DNA from: Oscillospiraceae bacterium
GTDB lineage: Bacteria > Bacillota > Clostridia > Oscillospirales > Oscillospiraceae
NCBI GenBank assembly: GCA_009779845.1
Contig: WRBE01000024.1
Span: 1-36,455, forward strand
Direction of reading: 5' to 3'
DNA: 36,455 bases
A program made the position numbers and the translations under genes. Below are positions 30,977 to 36,455 of the stretch, piece by piece. The notes beneath the pieces are model-generated. The model made no database searches. It was not told the DNA's origin and saw nothing but the letters and a program-made list of their open reading frames with translations. Each line of letters opens with the position of its first letter. The stretch's first letter is position 1.

Positions 30977-31001
30977 GGGCGTAGCAAGCAACGCCCCTAC
31001 A
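30977..31001 (+). repeat. REP-like hairpin
   Basis: GGGCG/CGCCC (30977-30996) followed by CTACAG, the same layout as at 23375-23400 and in the large repeats, with other stem bases. Part of the 392-bp gap between the 49-residue gene and the surface protein gene. Confidence 0.5.
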
Positions 31002-31053
31002 GCACAGGACGCAAAAACGATAATGATAGCTTTTTAACCGTTTGTGATAAATG

Positions 31054-31082
31054 TTGACAAAATATGAATGAACTAGTATATC
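31054..31082 (+). promoter_or_regulatory. Promoter of the surface protein gene
   Basis: TTGACA (31054-31059), a 17-base spacer and TATATC (31077-31082). The leader is about 180 bases and contains a hairpin ATACACG/CGTGTAT (31114-31139); no known riboswitch motif was recognised in it. Confidence 0.65.
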
Positions 31083-31268
31083 ATACCTGTGAGATATTAC
31101 GTCCAATGCCAATATACACGGTAGTAGGACTGCGTGTATGCCAGAGTAAATGTGTATGTGAGACATATGAAAGGAGAGGGGTTCTCGGTACAGCCAATGT
31201 AGTGAACGCACGATTCAGCTCATCTATTACTTCAATGTATGAAAAGAAAAAGGAGAGTCTATTACACA

Positions 31269-34200
31269 ATGAAAACAACAAAACGACTTTTTGCAATGCT
31301 TCTTGCCGTGTTGATGCTTCTGACGCTGTTCCCGGCGTCTGCACTTGCCACGGAAGCGGAAGCAACTGAGGCGTACACTGTAGCGCCTGAGGTGTATACA
31401 GAGACCATAGCGCCTGCTTACATAGCACCGGAAGCGCATTCTATTCCGGCAGGTTGGGCGCCACCGTCCCCGCCACCCCTGCAGAAGACCATCAGTCACT
31501 GGTGGCCCTTCCTTGATATTAATATTGATTTCAATTTATGGAATATCATAGGCGGGAACTTTCCGATTTCAGTCACCCTTGAGTGCAACATGTTCCTCGC
31601 CCTGACGCAACTTTATGCCATGGCACTCATCACGCCGGGTGGCGGTGCAGGAATGACGTTGAACCTGACTCACGACATTGTTATGCCTGCTATGGCACCG
31701 CCAGCAGCGGTTCCGGCTGGTGCAACTCTGTACATTAGAAGTAGTGAGCCCGGTGTACAGCGTACCATCACCAATCTTGCGTTTACCGAGCACTTCATCG
31801 TAGGGCCCGGTGCTACGTTGGTATTGGAAGATGTTATTCTCTGCGGCGGTCCCGAAAGTGTATTCCCAGGCGGAAGCCTAATGGGCGCACACCACGGCGG
31901 TGTCCGTGTAGAAGGCCGTTGTCTCCTGCTTCTCCAACCGGTGGGCGGACATTTGGTCATGCATCGCGGCAGTGCCATTCGGAACTCCAACGCAGTTGGC
32001 AACCCGATTTTCCGTAGCCGTGGCGGCGGTGTTTACTTAAACTCTGGCAGCAACACGTTGTTTCTCCCGCGTAGTGGTGGTCAATTGACCATGCTTCCCG
32101 GTAGCCGGATACATAATAATGTAGCGGCCCGCGGCGGCGGTGTCTATGCCAGCACAAACTCTATCATCCGTATGGCGGAAGGTAGTAGAATTGACAACAA
32201 CAGAGCCCAGTCTGTCGGTAATATTGTGAACGCCTATAATACCGGCACCGGCGGCGGCATCCATCTCTCGTCAAACGCTGTGTTGGACATGCGCGGCGGC
32301 TCTATTGACAATAACCAAGCAGTCTATGGCGGCGGCGTTCGCTTGCGGGGTTCTAACGTTGCGAACCGTGCCGAGCTTCATATGACCGGCGGTGAAATTC
32401 ACAACAACCGTGCAATCGGTAGCCACTCAATCTTGACGCATCCTGCCATGGGCGGCGGCATTCGTGCTTGTGCAAACAGTGATATCACCATGACCGGCGG
32501 CAGAATCCACAGCAACACCTCTGCCAATGGCGGCGGCGGTGTGAGCTTGGGCTACAAGAGCCTGTCAACGCCGGGTTTGATTAGCCTTGGCAACCGTGGT
32601 GCCCGTCTCAACATGACCGGCGGAACCATTGACAACAACAGAGCCACCACTGGTGGCGGCGTCCGGGTCAGTGCCGGTGCGCTTCTTTCCATCTGTAACA
32701 TCCGTAGCCCAATCCTTGAATTGCACGGCGGTACCATTGCCAACAACCGTGCGCAAGAAGGCGGCGGAATTTGGCTGCAAAGAAACACACGTCTCTGCGT
32801 GGATAGCCGCGGCGGCGGTGGCGGCAGATTGCTGGGCTGGCTGTTTGGCTCTGGCTCGAATGCAAGTGTCCCCGTGATTGAAGGGAACCATGCATATCGC
32901 CGTGGCGGCGGTATCTTTGCTGGTGCATTCACCGATGCCTATCTGCGTGCAGGTACATTCAGAAACAACCATGCAGCACAAGACGGCGGTGCAGTTTTCG
33001 CACAGAGATTTACATACTTTACACCGGTCTTGACTCCGGGCATGTACTGTGACCTGAAACAAGTTCAGAGTCCGACACGCTTTGAGGGTAATACCGCAGG
33101 CCGTGGCGCATTCCGCCCGCCTGTGCTTAACTTGAGAAGTCTTTGTCTCCTATTCCCATTCCGGAGCTCGGCGACTGCTTCTCCAACCTTCCCGCCGTTC
33201 ATGATAACGGCACCCAACACACTCAACAACTTTGATATCAACTTCCTCGGCATACCTCTTGCTGGCGGGCAGACACCCACGATGGCAACCGCGTACTTCA
33301 TGTACAACTATGACAACGTGGAGAGAGAGTCCAATATCTTCGATCAAGATGTTGTGACCATCCCGCCCGGAACTCTGGAAGCGCCAATCGAAGAGCCAAC
33401 CCGTCAAGGCTATCAGTTCTTAGGCTGGTCGCTAACGGAAGACGGCCCGACTCTTGTTGAGTTCCCAACCGAAGTTACAACCGCTATGTTATGTTCGCGC
33501 ACAGTAACAACGGAAAACAACCAGACCTTTACTTACCAATACCTCAATCTCTACGCCCAATGGGAGCCGGCATATCGCTGGTATCGCTTGAGCTTTATCG
33601 GCAACGGTGGCTCTCCGGCGTACGAAGTAGTATGGGTCAACCAATACACGACCTATGAGGGCGCAATTGCCCAGTGGCAGTATCAGACCGAGCTAGAAGT
33701 GCCGGTCAGAGAAGGCTATGAGTTTATCGCTTGGGCCTTAGAAGAAGCACCTGGTGAATTTGCTCTCATCGGTAGTCATATGTATGACTTCAATGTAGTG
33801 GAGAATGCAGAACACCATAGATGGGCACTGTTTGCCCAATGGAGACCCATAGACCCGCCACCAGAGCCGATTCAAGCACTCTTCATCGGCAACGGCGGTT
33901 CACCCGGTGAGATTCTTGTATATTGCTATGAAGAGCAAGTGACCTATGGTTGCCTCATTGCACTGTGGCAGTATCAGACCGGACTGTTTGAGCCGACCAA
34001 AGTTGGCTATGAGTTCGTGGGCTGGTCTCGTTCATCTGTAGACGAGTTCCCGATCGTATTCCCCGGCAGCAGTGTTTCCGGTAACATCTTACTGTTTGCC
34101 CAATGGAGAGCGCTTACGCCGCCTATGATGGTGACCTTCATCGGTAACGGTGGCGAGCCTGCGACCATTACTGTGTTCGGCGATGAGATCGGCACCTACG

Positions 34201-36455
34201 GTGCGGCATTCCAGCTATGGCGGGACGAGACTGGACTGCAAGAGCCGTTCAAACCCGGCTATGCATTCCAAGGCTGGTTCCATGCTCCGGCTGGCGGTGA
34301 GCCGGTGAACCTCAATAGCGTTCTTAACAATAACCAACGCGCCCACACCCTGTATGCCCAGTGGGAAGCGATTCCTGTAACTGCCGTTGAAGTAGTATTC
34401 CTCGGCAATGGCGGTACTCCTGTTCTAAAGACTATCGTCATAGATCAAGAACCCACGACCTACGCTACTGCAATTGAGCAATGGCAATATTGGGCAGGCA
34501 AATACGTCCCAACCAAAGAAGGCCACACCTTCCTCGGCTGGGCTCGTGTAACAGAGACCGGCTATGAGATGGTAGCGAATACTAGTGCCCTCATCACCGG
34601 CCAAAACATACTGGCGGCTCAGTGGGAACGTGATGCGTATATTACAGTGACCTTCAATGTCACCGGCGGCGTACCTTCTCTCGACCCCATTGTCATAAAC
34701 CATTTGCCCACCACTTATGGCGTGGCGATAGAGCATTGGCAATATTGGGCCAGACAGGATGCGCCCACCAGAGCAGGCTACACCTTCCAAGGCTGGTTCC
34801 ATCAGCCCACGGGCGGTACAGCTGTTGTTCCCGGAAGTACGCTCAACCGCAGTATTACCCTGTATGCCCAGTGGGAGCGTATACCTTCTATTGCCGTGAC
34901 ATTCCTCGGTAATGGCGGGCTGCCTGTGATTGAGACCGTTGTCATGAATAACACTGCCGCAACTACTTATGGTGCGGTGATTACCCAGTGGCAATATCAG
35001 ACTGGATTACAAGCACCCACCAAAGAAGGCCATGACTTCCTAGGCTGGGCCCGTCTGACAGCGGCTGGCCCGCAGTTAGTGGTTCCCGGAAGTGCGTTAA
35101 CTGAAGGCACCATACTGGTCGCCCAATGGAGAGCGGTAGATGCACCGATTACGATAACATTCCTAGGCAACGGCGGTCGTCCGATCTTCGAGCAAGTGAC
35201 CATCGACTTGAATGTGAATCAAAACCCAACTTATGCAGATGCGATTTTTGCATGGGAGCAACAAACCCGACTGATAGCGCCAACCCGTCAAGGCCATGAG
35301 TTCCTGCATTGGTCACTGACCGAAGATGGCGGCCCAGTAGTGGGCACGTTACCTGTTGACGCTGTAGGTCACGCAGTCCTGTTTGCCCAATGGAGAGAGG
35401 TTCCGGGAGGAATTCAAGAACCGGTTCTGATGAGCTTTATTGGCAACGGCGGCACACCGGCCTACCGTCAGGTAGAGATCAACGAGAACACCACGTTTGC
35501 CGCAGCGATTTCCTTGTGGCAAGCACAAAACAATCAGTTAGAGCCTTCACGTCCCGACTTCACCTTCACCCATTGGTCGTTGTATGAAGAAGGGCCCCCA
35601 ATATCCGGTAGCATCCGTGTAATGGCGGCAGAGCGGTTTGCCCTGTTTGCCCAGTGGGCACCGGTAGGCGGCGGAGACTGTACCTGTGATACTCCTGGCT
35701 GTGACTGTGGCGTAAACTGTGATTGCGACGCAAACTGCGATTGTGCATCGACGGAAATTAACGTGACCTTTGTCGGCAACGAAGGTATACCCGGCTTTAC
35801 GGTTGTCACCATTCCTGTCGGCGCAATGTACGGTCTAGCCATTACCGAGTGGCAAGCGCAAACGCACTTAAACGTACCGACCAGAGCAGGTCATACCTTC
35901 CTTGGCTGGTCTCGTGTATCTGCCCCCGGTGGTGCGCTTGTGACTAACACAAGTACCATCAATGCAAATATCATCTTGTTTGCCCAGTGGGAAGAAGATG
36001 AGGCAGAGCAGATTACAGTAACCTTCCACGGTAACGGCGGCGCACCGGTTAGAGAAGAAGTCATCGTTGCTGAAGGCGCAACCTATGGCACAGCAATTGC
36101 TGAGTGGCAGTATCAGACGAGCCTAACCGTACCCACAAAAACGGGCTACACGTTCCTGCACTGGTCTCTTGATGCGGCAGAAGGCGGTGTGCCTGTGACT
36201 GATGCAAGCACCATCAGCAGAGAGACGAACCTGTACGCCCAGTGGGAAGAAGATGAGGCAGAGCAGATTACAGTAACCTTCCACGGTAACGGTGGCGCAC
36301 CGGTTAGAGAAGAAGTCACCGTTGCTGAAGGCGCAACCTATGGCACGGCAATTGCTGAGTGGCAGTATCAGACGAGCCTAACCGTACCCACAAAAACGGG
36401 CTACACGTTCCTGCACTGGTCTCTTGATGCGGCAGAAGGCGGTGCGCCTGTGACC
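31269..36455 (+). CDS. Very large secreted adhesin-like protein, N-terminal 1729 residues (runs off the window)
   Basis: The reading frame is open from ATG 31269 to the last base, so the C-terminus and any LPXTG, SLH or choline-type anchor are outside. AAGGAGAG lies 12 bases upstream. Residues 1-27 are a signal peptide ending SALA; a Pro-rich stretch follows. About 130-600 is a right-handed beta-helix region of recurrent GGGV/GGGI turns with MTGG.I.NN.A rungs (polymorphic-outer-membrane/PbH1 type). From about 675 come B-repeats of the InlB/Flg_new type, twelve in view, each with TF.GNGG.P, PT..GY.FLGW and LFAQWE. A secreted or wall-attached adhesin or matrix protein is likely; a ligand cannot be named. 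Confidence 0.92.
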   Translation, partial: MKTTKRLFAMLLAVLMLLTLFPASALATEAEATEAYTVAPEVYTETIAPAYIAPEAHSIPAGWAPPSPPPLQKTISHWWPFLDINIDFNLWNIIGGNFPISVTLECNMFLALTQLYAMALITPGGGAGMTLNLTHDIVMPAMAPPAAVPAGATLYIRSSEPGVQRTITNLAFTEHFIVGPGATLVLEDVILCGGPESVFPGGSLMGAHHGGVRVEGRCLLLLQPVGGHLVMHRGSAIRNSNAVGNPIFRSRGGGVYLNSGSNTLFLPRSGGQLTMLPGSRIHNNVAARGGGVYASTNSIIRMAEGSRIDNNRAQSVGNIVNAYNTGTGGGIHLSSNAVLDMRGGSIDNNQAVYGGGVRLRGSNVANRAELHMTGGEIHNNRAIGSHSILTHPAMGGGIRACANSDITMTGGRIHSNTSANGGGGVSLGYKSLSTPGLISLGNRGARLNMTGGTIDNNRATTGGGVRVSAGALLSICNIRSPILELHGGTIANNRAQEGGGIWLQRNTRLCVDSRGGGGGRLLGWLFGSGSNASVPVIEGNHAYRRGGGIFAGAFTDAYLRAGTFRNNHAAQDGGAVFAQRFTYFTPVLTPGMYCDLKQVQSPTRFEGNTAGRGAFRPPVLNLRSLCLLFPFRSSATASPTFPPFMITAPNTLNNFDINFLGIPLAGGQTPTMATAYFMYNYDNVERESNIFDQDVVTIPPGTLEAPIEEPTRQGYQFLGWSLTEDGPTLVEFPTEVTTAMLCSRTVTTENNQTFTYQYLNLYAQWEPAYRWYRLSFIGNGGSPAYEVVWVNQYTTYEGAIAQWQYQTELEVPVREGYEFIAWALEEAPGEFALIGSHMYDFNVVENAEHHRWALFAQWRPIDPPPEPIQALFIGNGGSPGEILVYCYEEQVTYGCLIALWQYQTGLFEPTKVGYEFVGWSRSSVDEFPIVFPGSSVSGNILLFAQWRALTPPMMVTFIGNGGEPATITVFGDEIGTYGAAFQLWRDETGLQEPFKPGYAFQGWFHAPAGGEPVNLNSVLNNNQRAHTLYAQWEAIPVTAVEVVFLGNGGTPVLKTIVIDQEPTTYATAIEQWQYWAGKYVPTKEGHTFLGWARVTETGYEMVANTSALITGQNILAAQWERDAYITVTFNVTGGVPSLDPIVINHLPTTYGVAIEHWQYWARQDAPTRAGYTFQGWFHQPTGGTAVVPGSTLNRSITLYAQWERIPSIAVTFLGNGGLPVIETVVMNNTAATTYGAVITQWQYQTGLQAPTKEGHDFLGWARLTAAGPQLVVPGSALTEGTILVAQWRAVDAPITITFLGNGGRPIFEQVTIDLNVNQNPTYADAIFAWEQQTRLIAPTRQGHEFLHWSLTEDGGPVVGTLPVDAVGHAVLFAQWREVPGGIQEPVLMSFIGNGGTPAYRQVEINENTTFAAAISLWQAQNNQLEPSRPDFTFTHWSLYEEGPPISGSIRVMAAERFALFAQWAPVGGGDCTCDTPGCDCGVNCDCDANCDCASTEINVTFVGNEGIPGFTVVTIPVGAMYGLAITEWQAQTHLNVPTRAGHTFLGWSRVSAPGGALVTNTSTINANIILFAQWEEDEAEQITVTFHGNGGAPVREEVIVAEGATYGTAIAEWQYQTSLTVPTKTGYTFLHWSLDAAEGGVPVTDASTISRETNLYAQWEEDEAEQITVTFHGNGGAPVREEVTVAEGATYGTAIAEWQYQTSLTVPTKTGYTFLHWSLDAAEGGAPVT
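33297..36455 (+). repeat. Tandem B-repeats (about 85 residues, 255 bp), twelve in view
   Basis: Units end at each LYAQWE/LFAQWR: the first (33297-33563) is degenerate, then units start near 33564, 33870, 34127, 34384, 34641, 34890, 35149, 35429, 35757, 36012 and 36267 (the last is cut by the window). Each has an AI..WQYQT.L..PT segment between the GNGG strand and the PT..GY strand that standard InlB B-repeats lack. Units 11 and 12 differ at only four bases over the 210 bases that can be compared, while others share roughly a third to a half of residues. Confidence 0.9.
35676..35756 (+). other. Cys-rich linker within the B-repeat array
   Basis: Between units 9 and 10 the protein reads DCTCDTPGCDCGVNCDC then DANCDCASTE: ten cysteines in 22 residues, mostly as CDC or CxC steps, preceded by a GGG hinge. 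The remaining visible protein has very few cysteines. The pattern fits metal binding or disulfide cross-linking outside the cell. Confidence 0.85.

Noticed and set aside
31081..31268. Possible cyclic-di-GMP or other riboswitch in the leader of the surface protein
   Set aside because: No known core motif was found; only one short hairpin is clear.
32565..33062. 165-residue and similar minus-strand frames opposite the surface protein
   Set aside because: The opposite frame is open for 5.2 kb with signal peptide and repeats; the Cys/Ala-rich reversed frames are products of the Gly-rich rungs.

Overview
The window looks like chromosomal DNA from a low-to-mid-GC, Gram-positive anaerobe of the Firmicutes, most likely class Clostridia. 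Evidence: smc directly followed by ftsY, HPr with both His15 and Ser46, RNase J, MutS2, TelA/XpaC proteins, strong AGGAGG-type ribosome binding sites, and sigma-A promoters close to TTGACA-N17-TATAAT. The species cannot be named from the sequence. No rRNA, tRNA, CRISPR array or transposase was seen.

Positions 1-12,650 are mostly housekeeping genes on the minus strand: ftsY and smc, a lipoprotein with two lipocalin-like halves, an Rrf2 regulator with a repeated operator candidate, trmD (fused to a GNAT-like domain) with rimM, a GT-C-type membrane glycosyltransferase, HPr, and mutS2. Positions 12,780-17,210 hold a divergent HxlR regulator/cupin pair and a minus-strand operon xpaC-telA-lemA-TPM whose products are membrane or envelope proteins. 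From 17,460 the coding strand switches to plus: an RpiR regulator with an MFS transporter, rpe behind a consensus promoter and a structured leader, an unrecognised AT-rich gene, recR, a SAP-domain protein, RNase J and an ArsC/Spx-like protein.

Positions 25,950-29,400 are an AT-richer, probably acquired restriction-modification cassette on the minus strand (m5C methyltransferase, PD-(D/E)XK endonuclease, second m5C methyltransferase). The first methyltransferase carries an N-terminal helix-turn-helix domain and its promoter has operator-like repeats. Next to it lie a truncated alpha/beta hydrolase fragment, a stand-alone TfoX C-terminal domain, and four very small hydrophilic genes invisible to usual length cut-offs.

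The last 5.2 kb is the start of a very large secreted surface protein that runs off the window: signal peptide, beta-helix region, then at least 12 InlB/Flg_new-type B-repeats of about 85 residues with an unusual conserved Trp-Gln insertion and one Cys-rich linker. The last two repeats are almost identical, so the tandem array is still expanding or being homogenised.

Two inverted copies of a roughly 400-bp noncoding repeat (about 9,300-9,660 and 21,108-21,510), with hairpins preserved despite sequence divergence, plus smaller REP-like hairpins elsewhere, explain most of the longer intergenic stretches.
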